NCBI RefSeq assembly: GCF_900141705.1
Contig: NZ_FQYM01000012.1
Coordinates: 1-64,000, forward strand
Origin: Fibrobacter sp. UWP2
GTDB taxonomy: Bacteria; Fibrobacterota; Fibrobacteria; Fibrobacterales; Fibrobacteraceae
DNA length: 64,000 nt
Direction: 5' to 3'
The notes beneath the pieces were generated by a model. The model was not told the DNA's origin. It made no database searches and saw only the letters and a program-made list of their open reading frames with translations. Each line of letters begins with the position of its first letter. Position 1 is the stretch's first letter. This document shows, piece by piece, positions 18,112 through 27,222 of the stretch. Both the position numbers and the translations under genes were made by a program.

Positions 18112-20193
18112 CTACTTCAGAACAATGCGCTGGACTTTAAGTAGCACCCTGCCGACGGTCACGCGCACCACGCGGGCGCCACTGCCCAGGCCCGAAAGGT
18201 CGAACCGTCCTTCCGCCCCGTCAAAGCCGTAACGGGTCAATTCGTTGCCTTGCAAGTCGAACACGCGAAGCATCTTTGCCCCAGCGCTCGGGGCTCGCAC
18301 ATTGAGCACACGCCCATCGAGGTCCAGCGAACACGCCGCATTCAGCGAGACTTCCAAAATCGCGGTCGTCGAGGAGCCCCCCTCCATCGAGGAACTGCTG
18401 GAGGAAATCGGCCACCAGACCATGCGGGAACTGCTCGAAAGTTCGGCCACGCTGCTCACCGGCTGCACACTACTGGAACTTCTCCACACACTAGTACTGC
18501 TGGAACTTGCCACCGCCCAGCTGCTGGAGCTCACGACACTTGCACTGCTACTGCTCACTGGGGCAACGCTACTGCTGCTCGCCAGTTCCGGGCAGCTGTT
18601 CACGCCCACCGACTGCTTTGTGGAGAAGCAAACCCGGTCATTGCCGGACTTTAGCATGTTGTACACGTTGTAGCGGCTCGAGAAGGTGGCCATGGTCCTG
18701 CGCGGCGGATTCGAGGCGCTGAACTGCTTTGTACCCGAATTGCTTCCGCTGCCAACGAGCGTCGCCGCAAGCGTGTAACGCCGAGCATCGCCCTTGTTGG
18801 GGAAGTAGTCCCAGGCATCACTGGTGTAATTGACATACCAAACGTACACGCCGGTCTCGGCGCTTTTGTTGTCAAAGTCGGTGCCCGAGATTTTGGAGTC
18901 CCAGCCAATGCCGGGGCGATACTCGATCACATAGAATTCATCCTGATTCGAGGGGTTGGTAATGGAGTACGCCTTGTTCGCATCGATGTTCGGCAAAACA
19001 TAAACGTCGTCCGATTCCTTAAGCTCCTCGATTTTCATCCAACCCATGGATTCCCTCTCAAAGGCGCTGTACTTGGGAGGCTGACGCCCCTGTCCCCTCG
19101 TACTGTAACTATAACCGTTGTACATACCCTGGGTCATTACATCGTACGGCGTTGGCCCAGGGACCCATTCATTCTCGTAGCTCGAATAAAAATCGGGCAG
19201 CCCAAGCACGTGGCTAAATTCATGGGTCATGACGCCAATGCCATTGTTCGCGCCCTCGTCCGCCAGCTGCGCAATCAAAAAATACCGTTCGAACTGGTAG
19301 CCGTTGTACTTGGTATACCTGTCATAGACCGAGTACCAGTACATGTGCCCCCACATACCCGTATTTTTTTCGGGCCCGGCCATCACAATGCCAAAACCGT
19401 CTATCACCTTGTCGCCATCGGCGTCGTATTTGTTGAGGTTGGCGTCGCCTATGGCGGCAGCGCCCGCCTTGACAACCGCCTTCACAAAAGAACCCTCATC
19501 GGAGCCCGCCGATGCCATATTGACATTAACCTTCACGGGGACCATGTCGAACGTCGGCCTAAAGATATTATTCGACGATACCTTGAAGTAGTCACGAATG
19601 CTGCCGTAATGGGAGTCCTCGGAATAGCCTTCCTTGTTGCACTGGTCGTTGTAAGCAGCGACCTCGGCATCCGAGAAGGTGCGCTCATCGGTGCCGTCGT
19701 TCGAGGTCACCAAAAAAACGGGGAATCGGACTTCCCCCTTGGTAAAGGTGAACGGTTCGGGGCGGTACATCACGGGCACCGAAGACTCCTGCGCAGGCAC
19801 CTTGTGGTTCAACCTGAACCCTTCCATAAGGCGCTTTTGCTGGTCGGGGTAAGCATCTGGATGCTTTTCGCGATGCCTAGCGAGCATCTTGTAAAGATTC
19901 TTGGATTTCAAGAACGCCGTCGCCTTTACGGAACGGGCATCCACATTCTCCGCCTTAAATTCCGAAGGTTCCGCATTCTCGTCGGCAAACTTCCTAAAAC
20001 CGTCCTCGTCCTTCAAAACCAGGTAACCATCGGAAGTCGTCTCATAATGGTAGTTTTCGTCCCCGTGTTCAAAGACCGAGACTACGCTGCCATCCGGCTG
20101 CTGTTTTAGAATCAAGAAGGGATTTGCGGGGCGGGCAAACGCCCCCGCACAAAAAACCAAACAAATAAAACCAACTATAATGTGTCGATTCAT
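18112..20193 (-). CDS. Secreted M6-family metalloprotease with sorting-type C terminus
   Basis: A 693-residue protein with a signal peptide, a propeptide-like region (about 30-160) and an M6 (immune-inhibitor-A-like) catalytic domain. The zinc motif is HEFSHVLGLPD, with the preceding DGFGIVMAGPEKN region typical of the family. A long Ser-rich linker with repeated SSSS blocks (about 545-620) follows, then a C-terminal domain ending QRIVLK. The start at 20193 (MNRHIIVGFICL) is preferred because GAGG lies 8 bases upstream. It is predicted to act on proteins outside the cell. A paralogue lies directly upstream. Confidence 0.88.
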   Translation of the reverse strand: MNRHIIVGFICLVFCAGAFARPANPFLILKQQPDGSVVSVFEHGDENYHYETTSDGYLVLKDEDGFRKFADENAEPSEFKAENVDARSVKATAFLKSKNLYKMLARHREKHPDAYPDQQKRLMEGFRLNHKVPAQESSVPVMYRPEPFTFTKGEVRFPVFLVTSNDGTDERTFSDAEVAAYNDQCNKEGYSEDSHYGSIRDYFKVSSNNIFRPTFDMVPVKVNVNMASAGSDEGSFVKAVVKAGAAAIGDANLNKYDADGDKVIDGFGIVMAGPEKNTGMWGHMYWYSVYDRYTKYNGYQFERYFLIAQLADEGANNGIGVMTHEFSHVLGLPDFYSSYENEWVPGPTPYDVMTQGMYNGYSYSTRGQGRQPPKYSAFERESMGWMKIEELKESDDVYVLPNIDANKAYSITNPSNQDEFYVIEYRPGIGWDSKISGTDFDNKSAETGVYVWYVNYTSDAWDYFPNKGDARRYTLAATLVGSGSNSGTKQFSASNPPRRTMATFSSRYNVYNMLKSGNDRVCFSTKQSVGVNSCPELASSSSVAPVSSSSASVVSSSSWAVASSSSTSVWRSSSSVQPVSSVAELSSSSRMVWWPISSSSSSMEGGSSTTAILEVSLNAACSLDLDGRVLNVRAPSAGAKMLRVFDLQGNELTRYGFDGAEGRFDLSGLGSGARVVRVTVGRVLLKVQRIVLK

Positions 20194-20257
20194 TTCCATT
20201 ACCTCAAGATGAAAATATATCAACGCACTTTATTGAGAGCAGCCCCCAACGAATTAA

Positions 20258-20283
20258 CGTGTAAAAAACGTGTTTTTTACACG
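20258..20283. repeat. Perfect 12-bp inverted repeat between M6 genes
   Basis: The arms CGTGTAAAAAAC and GTTTTTTACACG are separated by two bases. It lies 14 bases after the stop of the upstream M6 gene and about 65 bases before the start of the next. It could end transcription of the first gene or be an operator for the second. Confidence 0.6.
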
Positions 20284-20296
20284 CGGGTTACATACC

Positions 20297-22222
20297 CTAG
20301 TGATTCTTGGGCGCAGAAACACGGCGGCCCTTCAAATCGTAGAAGCGCTCGCGCGAAAGCACGTTGAGTTCCGGCTCCCCGTAAATGTTCTTGCGTACAA
20401 GATCAAACGATTCGCTACTAGAAGTCGAAGGTTCCTCGGCACTGGAACTGGACTCGAGTCCAACCGAGCTGGAACTCTCCACGACCGAATTGGAGCTGTA
20501 AAGCACTTCGCTGGACGAGCTCATGGCTTCGCTCGAGGAACTCAGGAACACAAGACTGCCGCTGCTGTAGGCGATCTTGAACTTTACCGACGAGTCGGTC
20601 TCGGTGATTTCAGACAAACTCACGCCAAGGCTATCTCCGCTCCACAAGGCAAAGTTATTGATAGAAGTCTTTCTTTCGTTACCGGGGAACGGATCCCCCT
20701 CGTACGTTCCTTGCTTATAGCCCCAGCGCGACGGCTGGTTTCCCTTGCCATCGGCCTCGATCAAGTCCACACGCTGGAGGTCCGACACGTTCAACTCGTT
20801 CTTGCTCCACGCCGTCTTGTCGTAAGTAATGTGCCAAACGAGCATCCCGTGCATCGGGAGTCCGGCATCAAAGCCCTTTTGCATGCGGTAATCCAAAAAG
20901 TAATACTCATTCGGATTTTTACTGGGAAGCACTAGGCCGTCGTTCTGGGTAACATCGAACAGTTCCTGCTCCTCGTCCGATTCCGACAATGTTCGCGGGA
21001 CCTGCCAACCCAAAGAGTATCGCTCAAAGGCATTCAAGTACGGAGGCGAACAACTGTACACGTAATAACGGTTGGTCGGGCAATTATAGGTCCCTGCGTC
21101 CATCAAGTCCCAGGTGCCGGGGGTAAAGTAGTTGGCGTCGCTGTAATAAATGTCGTAGGTATCCATCAGCCCAAGCACGTGGCTGAACTCGTGCGTAAAG
21201 GCGCCGATTCCATCAATGGACTTCGTGGAGTTGTTGTACGCGAAAGCCGTTCCGCTGATTTCGTTGGAGCAGGCATATTTGTACACGTACATGCCCGTTG
21301 CCACCTTTTTTCGCAAATAAGAGGCATGCGGCCAAATCGCAGATTTCACATCGGAGTCCGCCGCCCCGACGCCCGCATAAATCATGTACACAAAGTCTAC
21401 ATTGCCATCGCCGTCATTGTCGTACTTCGAAAAATCGATCGTGCCCCAGCCAATGACCGTATTCAACGCCTCGTCCAAAGCGGCCCTCGCCCCCACAGAC
21501 ATGTCCGCTTCCGTCGCCATGTTGCCGTAATAGTCGCGCGTACCGCTGACGCGTACCGGTCCCACCACATCGAATGACGGCCTAAAAACGCTGTCGGAAT
21601 TCTGGATAAAGTAATCCCTCACGCTACCCACGTTGGCATAGTCCGAAAAACCTTGCTCGTTCATAAAGCGGTCATACAGATCTTGCGAATTCTCGTTCAT
21701 AAAATGAACGTCCGAGAATTCCACCATAACCACAAGGCCGTGGATATCGCCGGTCGTCAGGGACCTGGTATACTTGGGTTGGGCAACGGCGGCATAGACC
21801 CCCGCGGCGCTAGACGAACTCTCGTCCCCCGGGCGCATTAAAACCGACCTGGAACTCGAAGAGGCGGGACGGGGCTTTTTTAAAGCCTTGTGGCGTTCCA
21901 AAATCTTTTTGGAATCACGGCCAGTCAAAAAATCGGTCTCGAGCTTTTGGCGCTTATCCTTGGCATGGGCACGCACCTTCGTAGGCTTACCCGTTTCGTC
22001 GGCGTAGCTCCAATAGCCCGCAGAGTCACGGGCGATAAGCAACGAGTCCTCGGTGACCGTAAAATGGGCATACTCATTGCCCACATGGCGGATCCGTATT
22101 ACGGAACCATCCGGCTGTTTAGATTCAATTAATCCCGGGAAGGCGGGCCTCGCAAAGGATTCAAGCGCCAGCATGCCTACGGCAACTGCCACCAACCCCA
22201 GTGTAGTTTTCAAACAATTCAT
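20297..22222 (-). CDS. Secreted M6-family metalloprotease (paralogue)
   Basis: A 641-residue protein with signal peptide MNCLKTTLGLVAVAVGML, a propeptide-like N-terminal region sharing the RPAFPGLIESKQPDGS pattern with its neighbour, and an M6 catalytic domain with zinc motif HEFSHVLGLMD. A Ser-rich linker (about 560-610) follows. The C-terminal tail is short and ends with RFYDLKGRRVSAPKNH, so the full sorting-type domain of the neighbouring protease is missing or reduced. A secreted protease, substrate unknown. It is probably a tandem duplicate of the gene at 18112-20193. Confidence 0.87.
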   Translation of the reverse strand: MNCLKTTLGLVAVAVGMLALESFARPAFPGLIESKQPDGSVIRIRHVGNEYAHFTVTEDSLLIARDSAGYWSYADETGKPTKVRAHAKDKRQKLETDFLTGRDSKKILERHKALKKPRPASSSSRSVLMRPGDESSSSAAGVYAAVAQPKYTRSLTTGDIHGLVVMVEFSDVHFMNENSQDLYDRFMNEQGFSDYANVGSVRDYFIQNSDSVFRPSFDVVGPVRVSGTRDYYGNMATEADMSVGARAALDEALNTVIGWGTIDFSKYDNDGDGNVDFVYMIYAGVGAADSDVKSAIWPHASYLRKKVATGMYVYKYACSNEISGTAFAYNNSTKSIDGIGAFTHEFSHVLGLMDTYDIYYSDANYFTPGTWDLMDAGTYNCPTNRYYVYSCSPPYLNAFERYSLGWQVPRTLSESDEEQELFDVTQNDGLVLPSKNPNEYYFLDYRMQKGFDAGLPMHGMLVWHITYDKTAWSKNELNVSDLQRVDLIEADGKGNQPSRWGYKQGTYEGDPFPGNERKTSINNFALWSGDSLGVSLSEITETDSSVKFKIAYSSGSLVFLSSSSEAMSSSSEVLYSSNSVVESSSSVGLESSSSAEEPSTSSSESFDLVRKNIYGEPELNVLSRERFYDLKGRRVSAPKNH

Positions 22223-22336
22223 ACAAATACCCCAACTCCAACCCCTTAGAGACTAAAATAACCTAAAATTCAGCAAAAGAATGTTTTTTTTCTTTTTCTT
22301 AGTGACGAACAAGCGCCAAAAAGTCGCAAAGAAATA

Positions 22337-22366
22337 AAAAAAAGGCGTTTTGGAACAAAACGCCTC
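22337..22366 (-). terminator. Rho-independent terminator of the GH9 gene
   Basis: A perfect 10-bp stem (AGGCGTTTTG at 22343-22352 with 22356-22365) followed on the minus strand by a run of T, 11 bases after the GH9 stop. Confidence 0.85.
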
Positions 22367-22376
22367 AAAAACTCGT

Positions 22377-24443
22377 CTAGTGAACAATCACTTTTTGCGC
22401 GCCAAGACCTTCGACCTTGACCATATAGATTCCGCTCTGGATGTAATCCAGATTGAGCGTCGCCCGGCCTGCGTTCAACGGGCTCACGGCGACCCTTGAT
22501 CCATTCAGCGTGTAAAGCCCGATGCTTGCGCCGGTGCGTGCACCAGGCACATTGACCGAGAGCGTGCGGCCCAGCAGTTTCACGTCAAAGCCCTTGGCAA
22601 CAGAAATTTTCTTTTCGGGAATGGGGGTTCCAGAGTCGAGTTTGACGATTTTTTCGTCATAGCGAGTGGCAAGGGCCATCAGGTACCAAGTGCTATGGGG
22701 AATCCACTGCTCAATCCAGCGCCAGTTGTTCCAAGGCTCGTCGTAAGGGAATCCCACCGCAGTAACGCCGTCATCGTCCCAAGCGATACCCGAACCATCC
22801 TTGTTCCTGCCGGTAATGCCGTTTGCAATGCCGCCAGGCAACGTGGCGTCGTAATTGGACTGGCCGTCATATTCTGCGGGGACTTTTGTTCCCGGGAAAC
22901 CGTTCATCATGCAGACGCCATAGGGGTTCTTTCCTAAAATCCAGTCCAGCTGGTCGGTCGCATACTTGTCGGCACCTTCATAATCTTTTAAGCCAAGAGC
23001 ACGGGATGCGTACGTTGCCGCAGCCGCAAGACTTGCGATACGGGCGTCTTCGCCCTGCCACCAGTAGTTGCTCTCGTTGTCGTGGGGGATAAAGAAACCG
23101 TCCTTGATGCTTCCACCGGTCTTGTAGGTTTGGCGGGCGTAACCGAAGGGGTTTTCTCCATTGTTCGTGACAGAGATAAGCCACTTGAAGTGTTGTTCAA
23201 TGGCATCGTTCACATGAGTGCCATTGCAGCTACCTCCGACACAAGCTTCTATTCCAACTTCGGCATAGCGGATAAGCGCAATCAGCGGAAGCCCCGCGTC
23301 ACTGGCGTGCCAGAAGGGGCGCGTCTTGGCATCGTCGCTCCAGAAGTATCCGTCTTTACTCAAGCGTCCAACAAGGCTTTTAGCGCGTTTATCAGCATCG
23401 AGCAAGTATGTGTTTTCCCCTGTCGCTGCATAAAGTTCCGTCGCCGCCAAAAGTGCCGTGTAGTCGTCGATGATGTTTTCTTTGCCGTCGTCGCAATAGG
23501 CGCAAGATCCGCCAATGCTCTGCTTTTCGGAAAGATGGGCATACGCCTTCTTGGCACCTTCCAAATACTGGATGCTAGTAAATTCGCCGGTGGCGCCGAG
23601 GGTAGAGGCTCTGGCGAGAGCGGCTATTGCCATGCCACCGCCTTCGCGGAAGGCTGTCTGGTAATCCGCACTCTTTATGCCGTCGCCGGTGCTGAACGCG
23701 CAAAGATAGCGGCTCCCCATGCCCCAGTTGTCAAAGACCGTCATGTAGAAGAACCCCTGGTCATCGAGCATGCGCAAAAGGAAGTCTGCACCGTAGAGGG
23801 CTTCTTCGGCGGCTGTCGCGGAACCCTTGTGGTTACTCAACATTTTAGGGATGCGATTGGCAGCAAAGGCGAGCGCCCACACCGTCAAGGGAATCTGCTG
23901 CGGGTTCAGGTAATTCGCATAAGAAAGATGGCTTAGGTACTTGCTCACATCACCGCTGGCGTCGTACCAACCACCGCGCACATCGCGTGTGACGCCAGAA
24001 GATCCGTAAACGGAAACCTTGCTATCCCAACCCATAATTGTGGAATTGCTTGCACGGTCCTTGTAGAAATAGTCCATGACCATTTTCAAGGTCTTTTCGG
24101 CGAGAGCATTCTCGGCGACGGTGATCTCCGGGGATTTGTTTCCGTTAAAAGAAATGCTGTAGGTGCCCGCGGGGAGGTTGGATCCTAAATTGGCCACGTA
24201 ATACTTGCCTGATTTGGAACGACCAGAAAGCCATTTGTCCGGGTCGGAGCCTTGATAAAACGTCCCGGTGGAGCCGTTGGATATGGTAAATTGTGTGCCA
24301 GCCAAGTCGTCGGTGCTTTCGACGATAATCGTCACCGGTTTACCGGTATCGTATCCAACATTGTTGTAATAGAAGCTGGCCGCCGTTGCCATAGAAGTAA
24401 AGGCAAGGGCCGCGGGAATGGTCAAAAGAGAGTAATGGGTCAT
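22377..24443 (-). CDS. Secreted GH9 cellulase with N-terminal Ig-like domain
   Basis: A 688-residue enzyme predicted to hydrolyse beta-1,4-glucan. A signal peptide (1-21) is followed by a CelD-type N-terminal Ig-like domain (about 22-112), an (alpha/alpha)6 GH9 domain (about 115-600) with the DVRGGWYDASGD block holding the Asp base/nucleophile pair, the later KNPYGVCMMNGF block, and a C-terminal acidic region containing IEQWIPHSTW. A sorting-type C-terminal domain (about 615-688) ends with QKVIVH. The GH9 domain has several Cys that may form disulfides. It is divergent from the aldolase-like gene. Confidence 0.9.
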   Translation of the reverse strand: MTHYSLLTIPAALAFTSMATAASFYYNNVGYDTGKPVTIIVESTDDLAGTQFTISNGSTGTFYQGSDPDKWLSGRSKSGKYYVANLGSNLPAGTYSISFNGNKSPEITVAENALAEKTLKMVMDYFYKDRASNSTIMGWDSKVSVYGSSGVTRDVRGGWYDASGDVSKYLSHLSYANYLNPQQIPLTVWALAFAANRIPKMLSNHKGSATAAEEALYGADFLLRMLDDQGFFYMTVFDNWGMGSRYLCAFSTGDGIKSADYQTAFREGGGMAIAALARASTLGATGEFTSIQYLEGAKKAYAHLSEKQSIGGSCAYCDDGKENIIDDYTALLAATELYAATGENTYLLDADKRAKSLVGRLSKDGYFWSDDAKTRPFWHASDAGLPLIALIRYAEVGIEACVGGSCNGTHVNDAIEQHFKWLISVTNNGENPFGYARQTYKTGGSIKDGFFIPHDNESNYWWQGEDARIASLAAAATYASRALGLKDYEGADKYATDQLDWILGKNPYGVCMMNGFPGTKVPAEYDGQSNYDATLPGGIANGITGRNKDGSGIAWDDDGVTAVGFPYDEPWNNWRWIEQWIPHSTWYLMALATRYDEKIVKLDSGTPIPEKKISVAKGFDVKLLGRTLSVNVPGARTGASIGLYTLNGSRVAVSPLNAGRATLNLDYIQSGIYMVKVEGLGAQKVIVH

Positions 24444-24541
24444 AGTGTTTTAAATCTAGTTTTTAAATAAACTATGCGATCAAAAAATTGAAATCCCGTG
24501 ACTCTCGTCAAAAAAAATTCTTTTTCCCATTATTTTAATTA

Positions 24542-24556
24542 ACGCAAATTTTGCGT
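24542..24556. promoter_or_regulatory. Palindromic operator-like site, copy 1
   Basis: ACGCAAA-T-TTTGCGT is a perfect 7+1+7 palindrome about 100 bases upstream of the GH9 start. A second, related site lies at 24713-24727 in the same divergent region. The binding protein is unknown. Confidence 0.5.
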
Positions 24557-24613
24557 AGATTTGTCGGAAGTTCATCGGATTTGGCATTCAGTTCCGCCCG
24601 CTCTCCCCTACGA

Positions 24614-24666
24614 CCTGTCCGTTCCCTGGACCGTTCGGGGACAGGTTGCCCAAAACCGAGGGCAAC
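24614..24666. other. Two adjacent hairpins in the GH9-aldolase intergenic region
   Basis: The 386-base divergent region 24444-24829 holds two operator-like palindromes, a promoter and these two stems: 24614-24620 with 24639-24645 (extendable by one pair) and 24645-24651 with 24660-24666. They share one base, so they could be alternative structures. No reading frame is visible here. Confidence 0.45.
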
Positions 24667-24681
24667 AACCAACCCAAAATT

Positions 24682-24710
24682 TTGACAAATTTAGGCTAGT
24701 TTTTCATATT
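24682..24710 (+). promoter_or_regulatory. Promoter of the aldolase-like gene
   Basis: TTGACA at 24682-24687, a 17-bp spacer and CATATT at 24705-24710. The operator-like palindrome at 24713-24727 would cover the transcription start, a position typical of repression (inference). Confidence 0.6.
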
Positions 24711-24712
24711 TA

Positions 24713-24727
24713 ACGCATATTTTGCGT
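24713..24727. promoter_or_regulatory. Palindromic operator-like site, copy 2
   Basis: ACGCATATTTTGCGT keeps the outer ACGCA/TGCGT arms of the site at 24542-24556. It is placed immediately downstream of the -10 of the aldolase promoter. Confidence 0.5.
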
Positions 24728-24829
24728 AAAAACAACCTATTTTTCTCTCCATTAGAAAAAATCCGTTGCACAAAGTGCCTCAATGACCTACATTTGGCAG
24801 GCAACAATTTCAAACAGAGGTTTAAAACC

Positions 24830-25771
24830 ATGTACTACGAAAGCATCAAGGTCCTGGACTGCACCATCCGCGACGGCGGTCTCGTCAACAAGCACGACTT
24901 CTCCCTCGAGTTCGTCCGCCGCCTTTACACCCTCCTCACCGCGGCCGGCATCGACTACATGGAAATGGGCTACAAGAACAGCCCCGAACTTTTTGACCCC
25001 AAGGAATACGGTCCGTGGAAGTTCTGCGACGACGACCTCCTTTGGAAAGTGAAGGACGGCATCGATTCCAAGATGAAGATGGCCGTGATGGCCGACGTGG
25101 GCCGCGTGAACATGGACGCCGTGAAGCCAGCTTCCGAAAGCCCCTACCAGATGTTCCGTGTGGCAAGCTACGTCAAAAACATCGACAAAGGCATCAGCAT
25201 GGTGAACGCCTTCCACGACATGGGCTACGAGACAACTCTCAACATTATGGCCGTGAGCCGCGACCGCGGTCCGGAACTTGACGAAGCGCTCCACCAGGTG
25301 AACGAAGAATGCAAGGCAGACATCCTGTACCTCGTCGATAGCTTCGGTGCCTTCTACCAGGAAGACATCGACAAGGAAATCACGCGCTACAGGAGCATCG
25401 TGAAGAACAAGAAGTTCGGCTTCCACGGTCACAACAACCAGCAGCTCGCCTTCTCCAACACCATCCAGGCAATCATCGACCACGTGGACTACCTCGACGG
25501 TTCCGTATCCGGCATGGGCCGCGGCGCAGGCAACTGCACCACCGAACTTTTGCTCAGCTTCCTCAAGAACCCCAAATACGATTTGCGCCCGGTTCTCGAC
25601 GCCATCCAGGAACTCTTCCTCCCGCTCAAGGAAAAGTACGAATGGGGCTACATCATCCCGCAGATGATCACGGGCATGCTGAACCGTCACCCGCAAGACG
25701 CCATCGCCGTCCGCAAGACCGACGAGAAGGACATGTACCGCAAGTTCTACGAGAAGATGGTAAACGATTAG
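24830..25771 (+). CDS. DRE-TIM (HMGL-like) aldolase-family protein
   Basis: A 313-residue TIM-barrel protein of the HMGL-like/DRE-TIM metallolyase superfamily. The opening VLDCTIRDGG carries the metal-binding Asp, GFHGHNN provides the metal-binding His pair, and GMGRGAGNC is the usual glycine-rich loop. It resembles 4-hydroxy-2-oxovalerate aldolase relatives, but the substrate cannot be named. The start at 24830 is preceded by GAGG and matches the family N terminus; the frame is open for 36 codons upstream, through the operator. It is the only gene between the polysaccharide and sulfur regions. Confidence 0.75.
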   Translation: MYYESIKVLDCTIRDGGLVNKHDFSLEFVRRLYTLLTAAGIDYMEMGYKNSPELFDPKEYGPWKFCDDDLLWKVKDGIDSKMKMAVMADVGRVNMDAVKPASESPYQMFRVASYVKNIDKGISMVNAFHDMGYETTLNIMAVSRDRGPELDEALHQVNEECKADILYLVDSFGAFYQEDIDKEITRYRSIVKNKKFGFHGHNNQQLAFSNTIQAIIDHVDYLDGSVSGMGRGAGNCTTELLLSFLKNPKYDLRPVLDAIQELFLPLKEKYEWGYIIPQMITGMLNRHPQDAIAVRKTDEKDMYRKFYEKMVND

Positions 25772-25854
25772 CGGATAGCGGTCAAATTACTTTTTTGCCA
25801 TGAGAAGGCCCAGTTCAAAGAGCAAATGTAATGATGCCGCTACAAACAACTATA

Positions 25855-25886
25855 CAAAAAAGCGCCATGGATCATTCCATGACGCT
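25855..25886 (-). terminator. Terminator of the porin gene
   Basis: The stem AGCG-CATGGA with TCCATG-CGCT (one internal mismatch, 25861-25884) is followed on the minus strand by TTTTTT. On the plus strand, a short GGTG-AAAAA-CACC hairpin followed by TTTTTT at about 25901-25920 could stop the aldolase transcript. Confidence 0.7.
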
Positions 25887-25918
25887 TCCGGTTTTTTAGA
25901 GGTGAAAAACACCGTTTT

Positions 25919-27076
25919 TTATTTGATGGTCGACGTCAGGCGCACGGCAAGAGCGACATCAGATACCTTTTGTTCACTGTAAGCACTGAACTGAATCTTG
26001 GTACGCTTACCGAACTTCTTGATAAGACTTGCCGTCCAGGCGATTTCATCGGCATCGGCTTCAAGTTCGTCGCGGTCGCTAACATATTCCAGTTCCGCGT
26101 ACAGGTTATCAAAAATGCCACCCGTCGGAACTTCAACACCAACGAAGAACGGCACGTAATCGGTTCCTTGTGCATACTCCGGCTTTACAGAACCTTCACT
26201 GGAAAGGTTTTCGTCGTCACCCGTGTGAATGTAAGCGACTTCGCCATACAGGCCAAGCTTTTCGGTAAAGTAGTAGCTCGCACGGCCGGCAGCACGATGC
26301 GTCACCTCGGCGGGGTGCTGGATGGGATCCAACGCATTCACGCGATAAGCAGCACCCACCTTGGCACTTCCAAACTTGAGGGTTTCCTCGGCACGGATGT
26401 AACCAGTATTAAACTTGGAATCATACGTACCCACCAAGAAGTTGAAGAGGGACGGACCCGTTTCGAGGCCAAAGGAAATGGCGTCGTGCTGGTAATCGCG
26501 GGCAAGGAATCCGCGCTTGTTCAGGTGCACGTCCACGTATGTACCGAAGTTACCGGCAACGGTCCAGTCCGTACGGAAGCGACCGAATTGAGCACTGAAA
26601 TCGCCGAAACCAGTATTCCACTTGTACTTGGCGTAGTAAGTATCGGCGCTGATCTTGTCGAAGCTGAAGTTCTTGCCGTCACCGTCCTTGACCTTGTTGC
26701 CAAAGGCCGGAGAGAAGATACGAATGTTGATTACCGCCTCGAAATCGCCGGAAGTGTACTTTCCGCCGATGTTTGCACGCAAGAAGGAATTGTCGAGCGT
26801 GTTGTCGGCATCGTTATCGTAAACGGCCTTGATGGCCTGTGCCTGCACGTTTCCGGTGAGTTTGAAAGCGGGTTCCTCTTTCGCTTTTTCGGGCGCGGCA
26901 GCTTCGGCCTTCGGGGCTTCAGCCGCGGGGGCAGCGGCCACAGGGGCTTCAGCCGCGGGGGCAGCGGCCACAGGTGCTTCTGCTGCAGGGGCAGCATCCT
27001 GGGCGAAAACGTTGGAGGCGAAAAGGGAAGTTGTAATGACCGCAGCGGCGGCGAGCTTTGCAAAATTCTGATTCAT
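25919..27076 (-). CDS. Outer-membrane porin, sulfur-regulon associated
   Basis: A 385-residue protein with a signal peptide (1-26), a low-complexity Ala/Pro/Glu linker with three near-identical APAAEAP units (about 27-66), and a beta-barrel of alternating aromatic strands (about 70-385). I infer that it lets sulfate or organosulfur compounds cross the outer membrane. The reason is context: its promoter has the same TTGGAC-18-TATATT form as the sulfate genes and it sits beside cysN. Its first residues (MNQNFAK) resemble those of the sulfate-binding lipoprotein (MNQNFVK). Length and composition fit an FCB-group porin, but the family name is not certain. Confidence 0.7.
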   Translation of the reverse strand: MNQNFAKLAAAAVITTSLFASNVFAQDAAPAAEAPVAAAPAAEAPVAAAPAAEAPKAEAAAPEKAKEEPAFKLTGNVQAQAIKAVYDNDADNTLDNSFLRANIGGKYTSGDFEAVINIRIFSPAFGNKVKDGDGKNFSFDKISADTYYAKYKWNTGFGDFSAQFGRFRTDWTVAGNFGTYVDVHLNKRGFLARDYQHDAISFGLETGPSLFNFLVGTYDSKFNTGYIRAEETLKFGSAKVGAAYRVNALDPIQHPAEVTHRAAGRASYYFTEKLGLYGEVAYIHTGDDENLSSEGSVKPEYAQGTDYVPFFVGVEVPTGGIFDNLYAELEYVSDRDELEADADEIAWTASLIKKFGKRTKIQFSAYSEQKVSDVALAVRLTSTIK

Positions 27077-27124
27077 TCTTAAACTCCTTGGTTATGGTTA
27101 TTGTTTTGTTTTTTTGTGCGCTCA

Positions 27125-27192
27125 AATATAGAAGCCGTTTTTTAACTTGTCCAATACTTTAATTTTATGCGGAGTTATCGGTTTTTGCTATA
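27125..27192 (-). promoter_or_regulatory. Sulfur-regulon promoter, porin
   Basis: Minus strand: TTGGAC at 27154-27149, 18-bp spacer, TATATT at 27130-27125. Upstream lies the conserved GATAACTCCGCATAAAA block. Confidence 0.75.
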
Positions 27193-27217
27193 AAAAAGGT
27201 CCCCGCTAGGGGACCTT
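27190..27217 (-). terminator. Terminator of the apr-cys operon
   Basis: A perfect 9-bp stem AAGGTCCCC/GGGGACCTT (27196-27204 with 27209-27217) followed on the minus strand by T residues. It lies just after the cysN stop and abuts the upstream element of the porin promoter. Confidence 0.85.
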
Positions 27218-27222
27218 ATATT

